Source of the DNA: JAFDVL01 sp964631865
Lineage (GTDB): Bacteria > Acidobacteriota > Blastocatellia > RBC074
DNA: 64,000 nucleotides
Assembly (NCBI GenBank): GCA_964631865.1
Contig: CAZWAK010000008.1
Coordinates: 23,066 to 87,065, forward strand
Reading direction: 5' to 3'
Shown here: positions 1 to 9,158 of the stretch, piece by piece
Numbering within the stretch: position 1 is the first letter of the stretch
Layout: each line of letters opens with the position of its first letter
Program-made: the position numbers and the translations under genes
The notes under the pieces: model-generated
Seen by the model: only the letters and a program-made list of their open reading frames with translations
What the model was told of the DNA's origin: nothing
The model's database searches: none

Positions 1-1878
1 GTCGTAGCCTGCTTGATTTTCCTGCGGAATCCACATGTAACGCTCGGTGTAAATCGTGTCGTAATGATGCCACGACGTGACGGCGGATGACGCCGCCGCT
101 GCTTGAAACACGTCCGGGTGCCGCAGCAAACACATTGCGGAAGCGTAGCCGCCATACGACGTGCCGAAGATGCCGACGCGGTTTTTGTCGAGATACGGAC
201 GATCCCAGAGCGATTTCACGCCTGCCGCTTGATCGTCCATTTCGACGACGCCGAGCTTTTGGTAAATCGCATCCAGAAACTTCTTGCCGCGTCCGGCGGC
301 GCTGCGTGAATCCAATGACGCAATGAGGAAGCCGTATTCGGTCAAGGGATTTGGCAGCGCAAACGATTCGCGTGCGCCGTTCGTCGCCGGGCCTCCGTAC
401 ACAGTGACGAGCAGCGGATATTTTTTGTTCGGATCGAAGTTCGAGGGTTTGTGCAAAAGCCCGTGCAATTCGGTTTGACCGTCGGCGGCTTTGTATTTGA
501 TGAGTTCGACGCGCTGCAAATTCAACTGCTCGAATTTCGTCGTGTCGCTCTTCGCCAACTCTTGCACGACTTTGCCGTCCGCATCCACGAGCCGTGTGAA
601 CGGCGGCGTGTTGTGCGTTTGTGCGACGTCAATGAAATGCTTGCCGTCGGGCGCAAGATTGACGGAATGATTGAAGGCCGGATCGGTCAAGCGTTTATCG
701 CCTTTGCCGTCCAAACCGACGCGGTGCAATTGCAATTTCATGTGGTTGTCGCCGCTGCGTGCGAGGTAGTACAGCACGCCTGCGTCTTCATCCACGCGCA
801 CGATGCTCGCCACTTCAAACGGATGATTCGTGAGCGCGGCGTGCAGCTTGCCGCTCAGGTCGTACAGATAAAAGTTCTTGTAGCCGTTGCGTTCGGATTC
901 CCAGATGAATCGTTTGTTGTCCTTGAGGTAAGTCATGTCCGGCGAGTTTTCTGTCCAACTCGGCAACCATTCTTCGCGCACGATCACGCGGCATTTGCCC
1001 GTTGTTGGATGGCACGCCGAAAACTCCATCACGTTCTGACGACGGTTCGTGCGATTGCACAACAACTCCGTGCCGTCGGGCGACCAACGCACGTTGTAGA
1101 CATAATGCCCGACGACAGCGTTTTCAAACGGCTTGCCATCGCGCACGTCCAATTTGACCGTTTGTTTGGTGTTCACATCGTAAATCAACAAGTCCGCGAT
1201 GGGATTGTCTACGCCCGCTTTGGGATAGGCTTCGATGTCCATCACGCTTTGCAATTTCGTTTGGCCGAGTTGCAAAAAGTAATCAGGCACTTTGCTTTCA
1301 TCGAAGCGATAAAACGCAATCTTCGCGCTGTCGGGCGACCACCACATCGCGGTCGTTTGGAATAACTCTTCGCCGTAGACCCAACTGGCGATCCCGTATT
1401 TGGTGCGCTGTTTTTCGTTGCCGTCGGTCGTGATGGCGAGTTCGTTCGTGCCGTTCGCGTCGCTGAGCCATAGGTTGCGATCTCGATAAAAGGCTTTGCG
1501 CTTGCCGTCGGGCGAATTGGCAAACGCCGCTTGCCGCCCGCGTTCGACACCCGCCGCGCCGCGCCGCCCACGAAAACCGTCGGCCTGCGGCCCGCCCGCG
1601 CTGGCGACGGTGGTTTCAGCGGCTTGTCGCGTGACAATGTCATAGCGATAAACTTTGCCGTCGCGTTGATATTCAAACGCTTTGCCGCCGTCGAGCCAGC
1701 GTACCTGCAACGAACCCATCTTGACGGACGTAGCAATTTCCAGGCGCATCTTGTCGTAGCGCGCATAACCGGGCATCGTTTTCAGACGATCCTGCGCGCC
1801 CAGCGGCAACCCGCCCAACGCCAGCGCCAACACACAACTGAAACCTTTTTGTAATGCGGGGGCCATTCGATATTTCAT
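1..1878 (-). CDS. S9-family dipeptidyl peptidase IV-like serine peptidase (3' end outside window)
   Basis: Reading the minus strand from the ATG at 1878 gives one uninterrupted frame of about 626 codons to the window edge, so the C-terminus is missing. The start MKYRMAPALQKG is preceded by AAGGAG and leads into a signal-peptide-like segment ending near GAQ. Residues about 40-480 look like the DPP-IV N-terminal beta-propeller (SPDGKRKAFYRDRNLW, WSPDSAKIAFYRFDE). They are followed by the alpha/beta-hydrolase part with PLLVTVYGGPATNG and the nucleophile motif GTSYGGY (Ser about residue 573). The Asp and His of the triad should lie beyond the edge. Family members are exported enzymes that cleave dipeptides or act on peptides with Pro/Ala at position 2; the exact specificity cannot be told. 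It is divergent from the gene at 2188. Confidence 0.93.
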   Translation of the reverse strand, partial: MKYRMAPALQKGFSCVLALALGGLPLGAQDRLKTMPGYARYDKMRLEIATSVKMGSLQVRWLDGGKAFEYQRDGKVYRYDIVTRQAAETTVASAGGPQADGFRGRRGAAGVERGRQAAFANSPDGKRKAFYRDRNLWLSDANGTNELAITTDGNEKQRTKYGIASWVYGEELFQTTAMWWSPDSAKIAFYRFDESKVPDYFLQLGQTKLQSVMDIEAYPKAGVDNPIADLLIYDVNTKQTVKLDVRDGKPFENAVVGHYVYNVRWSPDGTELLCNRTNRRQNVMEFSACHPTTGKCRVIVREEWLPSWTENSPDMTYLKDNKRFIWESERNGYKNFYLYDLSGKLHAALTNHPFEVASIVRVDEDAGVLYYLARSGDNHMKLQLHRVGLDGKGDKRLTDPAFNHSVNLAPDGKHFIDVAQTHNTPPFTRLVDADGKVVQELAKSDTTKFEQLNLQRVELIKYKAADGQTELHGLLHKPSNFDPNKKYPLLVTVYGGPATNGARESFALPNPLTEYGFLIASLDSRSAAGRGKKFLDAIYQKLGVVEMDDQAAGVKSLWDRPYLDKNRVGIFGTSYGGYASAMCLLRHPDVFQAAAASSAVTSWHHYDTIYTERYMWIPQENQAGYD

Positions 1879-2187
1879 GTTTTGTCTCCTTGTGATCTGC
1901 CTTGACACTCTTTCGCAACCAATGGTGTCGCGGAACTCCAGCGGCTTGCGAATTATGCCATGCGCGGGCGGAAAGTCAGAGACGCGCTCAAGCGAATTCG
2001 CACTTTCTTCGCGCGCCCGCCGAGCAAATTCTGGAAACTGCCGGGCAATCGTCCTTTCTCATGTACGCCCCATCTCTCGGAAATCCCGGTTCACGCCCAC
2101 TGATCCGCTCTTTCGATGAGTGCTTCTGTTTTTTTCCCAAGATTCCAACCCAGTCTTGATCATCGTTTGTCGTTGGAGGTTACTTTT

Positions 2188-5100
2188 ATGAATCGCCGCG
2201 TTTGCACCCTGATTGTGATTGGTTTGTTGGCTGGTGTCAGTCTGATGCAATGGACGAGCGCCAGCGCGACCACGAGCGAAGGCTATCCCACGATAGCGCA
2301 GCGGCTGCTGGCCTTCACGGGGCAGGAAATTCAAACCCGCCTGGCACGCATCGGCCTGTCTCGCAATGCTCCTCGTGCGGTTGCCGCCGTGCAATGCGAC
2401 CAGCCGAATCAGATTGACCTCAACCCGGAGGTCGCGGTCGGCCCGATCATCGGGGGCGTCAATGGCAATGTGCTGGAACTGGGGACAAACGTCGCACTCA
2501 GCATTGCGATTCAAAATAACGGGCCGGATCAAGCGAACGTCGGTCAAGCCGTACTCAAGCTCAATCCCGGTTGGTTTCCGGCGGGCGTGACCGTCCAGAA
2601 TTTCACGCCCGGCCCAACCTTTGCCGGTTGCACGTTTGCTCAAGCCACGAGCGGCGGCTGTGCGAATACGCAGCCGATTCCGAATAAATCGTATGGGAGC
2701 ATTTACCTGGAAGTCGTCATTGGGAACGGCGCGAAAGGTACACGACTCGGTGGCTCGCCCAATACGGAATTGGTGACGGCGCAAGCCCAAAACTGCGCGG
2801 TTGATCCGGTTGCCAATCAGGGCGAAGACGCCGAAGCCGGAGATGGCGTGAGCGCAGTGACAGATTTCTTTGTTTGTGATCGCCGGACTGACCTCAACCC
2901 GGAAGTGGCGGTCGGGACGATCACAGGCGGCATCAATGGCAACGTGCTGGAACTCGGAGCCGTCGTCCCGTTGACCGTTGCGCTGCAAAATGTTGGGCCG
3001 GATCAAGCGGGTGTCGGCGAAGCCCGCTTCAGCCTCAACCCCGGTTGGTTTCCGACGGGCGTGACCGTCCAGAATTTCACGCCCGGCCCAGCCTTTGCCG
3101 GTTGCACGTTTGCCCAGGCCACGAGCGGCGGTTGCGCCAACGTGCAGGCCATTCCCGCCAATTCTTCGGGTTCCGTTTCCTTTGAAGTCGTGATTGGCAA
3201 CAACGCCAAAGGCGCGCGGTTGGGCGGCGCACCGAATACCGAACTGGTGACGGTGCAGGCGCAAGGATGCGCGACGGATAACGTCTCCAATCAGGGCGAA
3301 GACGCGGAACCAGGCGATGGCGTCAGCCCGGTGACAGATTTCTTCGTGTGTGATCGTCGCACCGACTTGAATCCTACTGTGACAGTTGGAGCGATTACGG
3401 GCGGCGTGAGTGGCAATGTGTTGGATGTCGGCGCAGTCGTGCCGCTGACGATCATCATCAACAACGTCGGGCCAGATCAAGCTAGCATCGGGGAAGCTCG
3501 CTTCAGCCTGAATTCCGGTTGGTTTCCGGCGGGCGTGACAGTGCAGAATTTCACGGCGAGTCCGGCCTTTGGCGGTTGCACATTTGCGCAAGCTACAACG
3601 GGCGGTTGTGCGAACGCGCAAGCGATCCCCGCCAATTCTTCCGGCTCCATTTCCTTTGAGGTTGTCGTTGGGGCAAACGCAGCAGGCGCGCGGCTGGGTG
3701 GTTCGCCGAATACGGAATTAGTTTCTGTGCAGACGTGGGGCTGCGCGACGGATACTGTCGCCAATCAAGGCGAAGACGCCGAGGCGGGCGATGGCGTCGG
3801 CGCAGCAGCAGATTTCATCGTGCGGGTTTGTCCCAGCAAATTCAATGTCACGGGCGGCGGTACGTTCTGTGCCAATGACACGGGCGTCGCCGTTGGGTTG
3901 GACGGCTCACAAACGGGCATGAATTATCAGTTGATCCGGGACGGCATAACGAATGTCGGCGCAGCCATTCCCGGCACGGGACAGGCGCTATCCTTTGGCT
4001 TGCAAACAACGGGAGGCACGTACACCGTCATTGCGACAGAACCCACGTTCGGTTGTTCGACGACGATGACAGGCAACGCCGTCGTGACCGTCAACCCCGT
4101 GACCACAACGACTGCTTTGGCCAATCAAACAGTATGTCAGGGGAGCAATGTCAGCTTCACGACCACCGCCTCCGGCACTGCGCCGTTCAGCTTCGTCTGG
4201 AAGAAAGGCGCGACCACCATCAACACAGGCATCACCACCGTCGGCGCGACCAGCACGCTGAATTTGAGCAATGTGCAACCCGCTGATGCCGACAACTACA
4301 GCGTCGAAGTCACGGGCACGTGCGGCACGGTCACACAAAGCGCGCTGTTGACGGTCAATCCCTTGCCCGTTGCGAGTGCGGGCGGCGCGCAAACGATTTG
4401 TCAGAACGGCACGACGACCGGCTTGGGCGGCAATACGCCTCCCGCCACCACCGCCGGACAATGGACATCGAACAGCGGCGGAACCTTCACGCCCAATGCC
4501 ACCACGCCGAATGCGACCTGGACGCCTGCCCTCAACTTCACGGGCGTGGCGACGCTCACCTGGACTGTTCGCAGCACGGCGCAGCCTGCTTGTGGAACCA
4601 CGCAAACGGCGACTGTCCAGGTCACTGTCAACGAGCCGCCCACCGTGACCACGCAGCCCGCCCCGCAAATCGTTGGGCAAAGCGCGACCGCGACGTTCAC
4701 GGCGGCTGCCACTGGCACGCCGACGCCCACTGTGCAATGGCAAGTGGACACCGGCAACGGCTTCACGAATATTCCCGGCGCGACCAGCACCACGTTGACC
4801 GTTCCCAACGTCACGCTGGCGATGAATGGCAACCGCTACCGAGCCGTCTTCACCAACTCTTGCGGCAGCGCGACCAGTCAAGCGGCCTTGCTCACGGTCA
4901 ATGCCCTGAACCTGAAATTGGGCGATCCATTGCTCTGTCTCACGGCAGATGGTTTGGTGGGCGTGACCGTCACCATCACCAATAACCATGCGGCTGCGGT
5001 CAACACCAACTTCACCGCGACGCTGCCCAGCACACTCAACGGCTTGCCCGGCACAGGCTTGGCGAGCCTCAATCCCGGCGGCATCACGGTCACGAATTCC

Positions 5101-6129
5101 GCTGTCATCTGGATGGGTACGATTCCAGCGAACACGACTGTCACGCTTACCTACAAAGCGCGCATCACAGCGGGTACGCCCGCCAATCAACCGATTTGTG
5201 TCGAGTCGGATGTCGTCTTCAACGGCGGCCCCAAAGCCGTCGTGCAGGAATGCCAAGTCCTCAACTGTCCGGCCAATGGCTCCGTCAAGGTGAGCGATCA
5301 AAAAGCTGGCTCGGTGCTGGTGTTTCCGTACTACGTCTCGAAACGCGCGGAGAAAAAAGACACGCGCCTGACCATCAGCAACCTGAGCGACAAGCCGATC
5401 TCCGCGCACATTTTCTTCATTGACGGCACGACCTGTCAGCAGGCCGATCAGTTCCTCTGCCTCACGCCCTACGCCAGCTTCTCCTTCAAAGCTTCGGAGC
5501 AAGACCCGGAAGCGACGGGCTGGTTGTTGGTCGTCGCCGTGGACGCGCAAGGTCGTCCGACGCGCGCCAATGGCCTGATTGGCAATGCGTTCGTCAACGA
5601 CGGCGAGTACGTGGATAACTACGGAGCCGAAGCCTTCCAGGCGCATTCGACCTTGCTGGCGACGGTGACGGGCGACACGGCGACATTGTTCTTTGACAAC
5701 CAAAGTTACGATGTCGTGCCGAATCAATTTGCCGTGGAAATTCAAAGCCCGCTGGATGCGCCGAATCAGCGCGTGGTGACGGTCGGCTTGCAAGGCGATC
5801 TGACGCGCAGTGCCCTGAGCGGAGCGGCGCAAATCGGCACGGCCACCGTCCTCAACGGCAATGAGCGACCGCTCGGCAGCTTTGTGTCGTGGTTGAGTGG
5901 CAATTGTCAGGCGCAAGCGACGATCACGACGAGCAGTCCGCGCGTGCCGGGCGGGATGAATGGGTTGATTCCGAAAGGACAAATCGGCACGATGCAGTTT
6001 CGCATTGGAGCGGGCGTGGGCTTGTTGATGACGCCGCGCACCGCGAGTTGGCCGGGGATACGGACGTTGCACAAAACGGGTTCGACGGCGACGACGCTGA
6101 CCATCCCGTTGCTGCCGCCGGTTTGCTGA
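2188..6129 (+). CDS. large secreted repeat protein with DUF11/Ig-like domains
   Basis: About 1313 residues. I chose the start at 2188 (MNRRVCTLIVIG) because GGAGGT lies 7 bases upstream and a signal peptide (hydrophobic core LIVIGLLAGVSL) follows at once; the frame extends upstream to 2116 without support. Residues about 77-550 are three tandem 158-aa units starting at DLNPEV/DLNPTV, each with the same conserved cysteines (FAGCTF, GGCANxQ, CAxD, FxVCDRR). Then come Ig/PKD-like modules (VTVNPVTTTTALANQTVCQGSNVSF; ITVTNSAVIW) and a unique C-terminal domain of about 280 residues with no sorting motif that I recognise. Such architectures are typical of surface or extracellular proteins; the function is unknown. 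No neighbour explains it. Confidence 0.85.
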   Translation: MNRRVCTLIVIGLLAGVSLMQWTSASATTSEGYPTIAQRLLAFTGQEIQTRLARIGLSRNAPRAVAAVQCDQPNQIDLNPEVAVGPIIGGVNGNVLELGTNVALSIAIQNNGPDQANVGQAVLKLNPGWFPAGVTVQNFTPGPTFAGCTFAQATSGGCANTQPIPNKSYGSIYLEVVIGNGAKGTRLGGSPNTELVTAQAQNCAVDPVANQGEDAEAGDGVSAVTDFFVCDRRTDLNPEVAVGTITGGINGNVLELGAVVPLTVALQNVGPDQAGVGEARFSLNPGWFPTGVTVQNFTPGPAFAGCTFAQATSGGCANVQAIPANSSGSVSFEVVIGNNAKGARLGGAPNTELVTVQAQGCATDNVSNQGEDAEPGDGVSPVTDFFVCDRRTDLNPTVTVGAITGGVSGNVLDVGAVVPLTIIINNVGPDQASIGEARFSLNSGWFPAGVTVQNFTASPAFGGCTFAQATTGGCANAQAIPANSSGSISFEVVVGANAAGARLGGSPNTELVSVQTWGCATDTVANQGEDAEAGDGVGAAADFIVRVCPSKFNVTGGGTFCANDTGVAVGLDGSQTGMNYQLIRDGITNVGAAIPGTGQALSFGLQTTGGTYTVIATEPTFGCSTTMTGNAVVTVNPVTTTTALANQTVCQGSNVSFTTTASGTAPFSFVWKKGATTINTGITTVGATSTLNLSNVQPADADNYSVEVTGTCGTVTQSALLTVNPLPVASAGGAQTICQNGTTTGLGGNTPPATTAGQWTSNSGGTFTPNATTPNATWTPALNFTGVATLTWTVRSTAQPACGTTQTATVQVTVNEPPTVTTQPAPQIVGQSATATFTAAATGTPTPTVQWQVDTGNGFTNIPGATSTTLTVPNVTLAMNGNRYRAVFTNSCGSATSQAALLTVNALNLKLGDPLLCLTADGLVGVTVTITNNHAAAVNTNFTATLPSTLNGLPGTGLASLNPGGITVTNSAVIWMGTIPANTTVTLTYKARITAGTPANQPICVESDVVFNGGPKAVVQECQVLNCPANGSVKVSDQKAGSVLVFPYYVSKRAEKKDTRLTISNLSDKPISAHIFFIDGTTCQQADQFLCLTPYASFSFKASEQDPEATGWLLVVAVDAQGRPTRANGLIGNAFVNDGEYVDNYGAEAFQAHSTLLATVTGDTATLFFDNQSYDVVPNQFAVEIQSPLDAPNQRVVTVGLQGDLTRSALSGAAQIGTATVLNGNERPLGSFVSWLSGNCQAQATITTSSPRVPGGMNGLIPKGQIGTMQFRIGAGVGLLMTPRTASWPGIRTLHKTGSTATTLTIPLLPPVC
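2416..3838 (+). repeat. three tandem 474-bp coding repeats
   Basis: The units start at 2416, 2890 and 3364, so the first two spacings are exactly 474 bp (158 codons), and the third ends near 3838. Nucleotide identity is high enough to follow by eye, including the shared FTPGP(T/A)FAGCTFAQATSGGCAN stretch in units 1 and 2. Unit 3 has diverged more (FTASPAFGGCTF). Confidence 0.9.
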
Positions 6130-6162
6130 GGCCAGCGAAACGCGAAGATAGTGCAAGGAGTA

Positions 6163-6253
6163 CATTCTTCACTCTTCATTCTTCCTTCTTCATTGTTTTC
6201 GGGGCATTGCCTCGTCAGCGAATGAAGAAGGAAAAAGGAAGAAATGAAAAATG
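6163..6253. repeat. hairpin with heptamer-repeat arms (CTTCATT type)
   Basis: The left arm 6163-6194 consists of heptamers of the type CATTCTT/CACTCTT/CCTTCTT. The right arm 6221-6253 is its approximate reverse complement (AATGAAGAAGGAAAAAGG...). The loop is about 26 nt. The element occupies most of the convergent intergenic gap between the repeat protein (ends 6129) and the aldo/keto reductase (ends 6353). Its heptamer is the same as in the hairpin at 50311-50398. It could act as a bidirectional terminator, but it lacks a clean GC stem. Confidence 0.75.
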
Positions 6254-6352
6254 TTGCTCCTACAAGCCCAAACTGAGAATTGCTGTGCTGCTCTTCGTAG
6301 TGAAGTCTTTTTCTTGATGTTTATAGGCTATCGCCGCCTGCGCTCGCCATTC

Positions 6353-7321
6353 CTACCCACCCACGTATTCAGGCCGATCCAACCAACTGATTTTATTCTC
6401 GACGTTCTTCTTCCAATCTTCGAGCAGCGGCCCTTTGATGCGATTGGCGCGTTGATTCAGCGCGGTCATTTGCGTCGCGTCCATCGGCTTGAAGGTTTGC
6501 GCGATGCGCACGTCGTCTTCCAATTGCCCCGTCGTTGTACAGCCGAGCGTCACGCAATGCACCGGCAGGCTGAGCGCATACGTGATGCAATCTTTGACGC
6601 TGAAAGTTTGTAACAATTTGGAATTCGCCAACACCTTCATCCCTTGAATCCCCATCCCGCGTTCGACGGCAATCGGCAGCACTTGTTTTTCAAAGCTCAG
6701 GTACAACGGATCAGCAATGTGCAGCGGCATCAGAATCGTTTCCCACTTGTCCGAACCTTTCAGCAAGGCCAAATGCACCTCCGGGTCGGTGTGACCGGTG
6801 AAGCCGAAGAAGCGACATTTGCCCGCTTTTTTCGCGGCTTCAAAGGCTTCATACGCTCCGCCGGGCGCGAAGATTTTTTCGACCTCGCCGAGGTTCGCAA
6901 CTTCGTGACATTGCCACAAATCAATGTAATCCGTTTGCAGCCGCTTCATCGAAAGTTCCAGTTCGGCTTCGGCTTCTTGGCGCGAACGTTTGTTGCTTTT
7001 GGTCGTGAGGAAGATTTGCTTGCGAAACGACTTCATCGCTTTGCCATAGATTTCTTCGCTGCGTCCATTGCCATAGCTATGCGCGGTGTCAAAGTAATTG
7101 ATGCCGAGAGCGTGCGCGTGTTGCACGAGCGCGATGGCATCAGCCTCGGAATTGGTCAGATGAAAGCGACCGCTGGCGAGGCCGACGATGGTCAATTTCT
7201 CGCCCGTTTTGCCGAAGACTCGTTTCGGGATGTCGCCTGCTTTGACTTTCGATTGTGATGTTGCGGCGAGCGGCAATAATGACGCACCTGCCAAGCCGCC
7301 GATGACTGCTCTGCGTTTCAT
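6353..7321 (-). CDS. aldo/keto reductase with Tat-like signal
   Basis: 322 residues from the ATG at 7321, which is preceded by AGGAGG; the frame extends upstream to 7576 only as read-through. The N-terminus MKRRAVIGGLAGASLLPLAATSQ resembles a Tat/secretion signal, although it has only a double Arg, not the full SRRxFLK. The AKR barrel follows: FDTAHSYGNGRSEE (catalytic Asp and Tyr), ITTKSNKRSRQEAE (Lys), and DLWQCHEV, where the usual catalytic His aligns. It is the last gene of a tight operon with the beta-propeller protein (17-bp gap) and the SDR. NAD(P)H-dependent oxidoreductase of unknown substrate; the export signal suggests a periplasmic role or one in the acidobacterial family of secreted AKRs. 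Confidence 0.9.
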   Translation of the reverse strand: MKRRAVIGGLAGASLLPLAATSQSKVKAGDIPKRVFGKTGEKLTIVGLASGRFHLTNSEADAIALVQHAHALGINYFDTAHSYGNGRSEEIYGKAMKSFRKQIFLTTKSNKRSRQEAEAELELSMKRLQTDYIDLWQCHEVANLGEVEKIFAPGGAYEAFEAAKKAGKCRFFGFTGHTDPEVHLALLKGSDKWETILMPLHIADPLYLSFEKQVLPIAVERGMGIQGMKVLANSKLLQTFSVKDCITYALSLPVHCVTLGCTTTGQLEDDVRIAQTFKPMDATQMTALNQRANRIKGPLLEDWKKNVENKISWLDRPEYVGG

Positions 7322-7338
7322 GATGAATCCTCCTGAGT

Positions 7339-8283
7339 TTACCGAATCACGTTGCCCTTGATGCCGAGCACTTGCGCGGCGACTAAGTTGTTGCCGAACA
7401 CGTTCCAGTTTTTGAATTGCCACACGACTTTTTTGGCGCGCGTGACTTCGATGAGTTGCGGATTGTCCGGCCCGGCGTGCGTGTTGCCGATGATAATGTT
7501 GCCGTTCGGCAACACTTGCAGCGTCGTCATCCACGCGAATTGAATGCCGGGCAATTCTTTGTGATCTATGCTCCACACGATTTTGCCGGCGCGATTGACT
7601 TCCAGAATGCGATTGTTGTTGCCACCTGCGATCAGCGTGTTGCCGTTCTTCAAGCGGACAGCGCCAAAGACTTCGACGCCGTGCCCCTCGACGCCGTGCC
7701 CATCCGAGCGGGGACGATCACCCAACTCCATCACATACGTCCACACGATCTTGCCCGTCTTGTCGTACTCAATCACTTTGCCTTCGCCTTCCTGACAAAC
7801 CAGATAGCCACCATTGCCAACCGGGCGCACCATCCGTGTGTCGCGGTGCGCATTGGGCTTGGCGAGCGTGAGCGGAATCACGTGGACGATCTTGTCGTCT
7901 TTGTCCACTTCGATGATGCGCCCGTTGCCGCTTTCGGCAATCATCGTCAAGCCGTTTTTTAAGCGTTGATACGAATGAATCTCGACGCGACCGGTGTAAC
8001 CTTCTTTCGGTTTGGATTCGTGTTTCCACACGACCTGCTTGTCTTTGTTGACTTCGACGACGGTCGTGTAGCCGGTCTGAAACAGCACGTTGCCGTTCGG
8101 CAAATATTGAATGTCGTGAATTTCGCGCGCGTCGGGATTCGGGACTTCCCATTCGATTTCGCCTTTGCCATTGACGATGGCGACGCGCTTTTTGTCTGCG
8201 CCGAGCACACGATAATTGGCTTGTGCGGCGGCGATTTCGTGCAATGCCAGCAGCACGATGCAAACGATGAGCAGCTTTTTCAA
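7339..8283 (-). CDS. secreted PQQ/NHL-like beta-propeller protein
   Basis: 314 residues. MKKLLIVCIVLLALHEIAAAQ is a clear signal peptide. The rest consists of repeated blades with the pattern LPNGNVLFQTGYTTVVEVNKDKQVVW / LKNGNTLIAGGNNNRILEVNRAGKIVW / LPNGNIIIGNTHAGPDNPQLIEVTRAKKVVW, which fits a propeller of PQQ-like or arylsulfotransferase-like type. No catalytic residue is recognisable. It lies between an SDR (28-bp gap upstream) and an aldo/keto reductase (17-bp gap downstream), so the three are probably one transcript. A sugar- or lipid-binding role in the periplasm is possible; this is inference. Confidence 0.82.
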   Translation of the reverse strand: MKKLLIVCIVLLALHEIAAAQANYRVLGADKKRVAIVNGKGEIEWEVPNPDAREIHDIQYLPNGNVLFQTGYTTVVEVNKDKQVVWKHESKPKEGYTGRVEIHSYQRLKNGLTMIAESGNGRIIEVDKDDKIVHVIPLTLAKPNAHRDTRMVRPVGNGGYLVCQEGEGKVIEYDKTGKIVWTYVMELGDRPRSDGHGVEGHGVEVFGAVRLKNGNTLIAGGNNNRILEVNRAGKIVWSIDHKELPGIQFAWMTTLQVLPNGNIIIGNTHAGPDNPQLIEVTRAKKVVWQFKNWNVFGNNLVAAQVLGIKGNVIR

Positions 8284-8311
8284 GGTGAATTCCTCCGATG
8301 GAAAATTGTCG

Positions 8312-9058
8312 TTATGACCGCAAATACGAAGCGCCGTTCACGTCCACGATTGCGCCGGTCAAAAAGTCCGTGCCTTCCGACGCCAAAAACAACGCCGTCC
8401 GCGCGACTTCTTCGGGATGGGCGACTCGTTTCAGCGGGCTTTGGTTGCGAATCTCGTCGCTCAGTTTATACGCCACGCGCTCGGTTTCGACAAAGCCCGG
8501 CGCGACCGAATACACAAAAACATTGTGCGGCGCTAAGGCTTGCGCGAGCGATTGGCTCAGCGCGTTCAGCGCGGCTTTGCTTGCGCCATACGCGGGCGCA
8601 GTCGGTTCGCCGCGAAATGCGCCGCGCGACGAAATGTTCACGATGCGCCCGCCGCCTTGCGCAATCATTTGCTGCGCGGCCCAATACATCATATTCGCCG
8701 TGCCAATCAAATTCGTGTCAATCGTGTCGCGCCACGCGGCTTGCCACGCGGCAAAACTTGCACTGGCAATCGGGTGGTCAATGTAAATGCCCGTGTTGTT
8801 GACGAGCACGTCCAAGCGCCCGTACCGCATGACGACCGCTTGCACGAGTTGTTGCGTGGCGTTGGGATTTCGGATGTCGGCCTGAAACAGCGCGTGTCCT
8901 GTGCCGGGCAACGACGCCAGCGTTTTTTCGGCGTCAGTTTGATTGCTGTGATAGTGCAGCGCAACAGTTGCGCCGTGCGCGGCGAATTGTTGGGCGAGGG
9001 CGCGTCCGATGCCGCGCGCTGTGCCTGTGATGAGAACGACTTTTTGCTCGAAGTTCAT
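8312..9058 (-). CDS. short-chain dehydrogenase/reductase (FabG-like SDR)
   Basis: 248 residues from the ATG at 9058, with GAGG upstream. Classical SDR: the nucleotide-binding motif TGTARGIG near residue 12, NNTG (where NNAG is usual), the catalytic Ser in NISSRG, and YGASKAALNALSQ (Tyr-x3-Lys). The C-terminal GTDFLTGAIVDVNGA is typical of FabG-like enzymes. First gene of the operon with the propeller protein and the aldo/keto reductase, and divergent from the phosphoesterase at 9159. Substrate unknown; a sugar or polyol redox pathway would fit two oxidoreductases in one operon. Confidence 0.92.
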   Translation of the reverse strand: MNFEQKVVLITGTARGIGRALAQQFAAHGATVALHYHSNQTDAEKTLASLPGTGHALFQADIRNPNATQQLVQAVVMRYGRLDVLVNNTGIYIDHPIASASFAAWQAAWRDTIDTNLIGTANMMYWAAQQMIAQGGGRIVNISSRGAFRGEPTAPAYGASKAALNALSQSLAQALAPHNVFVYSVAPGFVETERVAYKLSDEIRNQSPLKRVAHPEEVARTALFLASEGTDFLTGAIVDVNGASYLRS

Positions 9059-9073
9059 GTGTCCCTCGGGTTT

Positions 9074-9101
9074 TTGACTTTTGTTGGCAAATGAGTAGAA
9101 T
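9074..9101 (+). promoter_or_regulatory. candidate sigma70-type promoter of the phosphoesterase gene
   Basis: TTGACT (9074-9079), a 16-base spacer and TAGAAT (9096-9101) lie about 58 bases before the start codon at 9159, in the short divergent gap with the SDR gene. Sequence match only. Confidence 0.5.
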
Positions 9102-9158
9102 GCCCGTGCTTCCCACTGGCATAACATAGAATAAACAATTTGATAACAGGAGTCCCGA

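Noticed and set aside
451..1365. 304-residue plus-strand open frame
   Set aside because: It is antisense to the S9 peptidase, whose frame shows clear family motifs; the open frame is a by-product of GC-rich codon use.
2059..3621. 520-residue minus-strand open frame with internal repeats
   Set aside because: Its repeats mirror the 474-bp repeats of the real gene on the other strand.
3988..6165. 725-residue minus-strand open frame
   Set aside because: Antisense to the repeat protein; it is Arg/His-rich low-complexity sequence with no domain or ribosome site.
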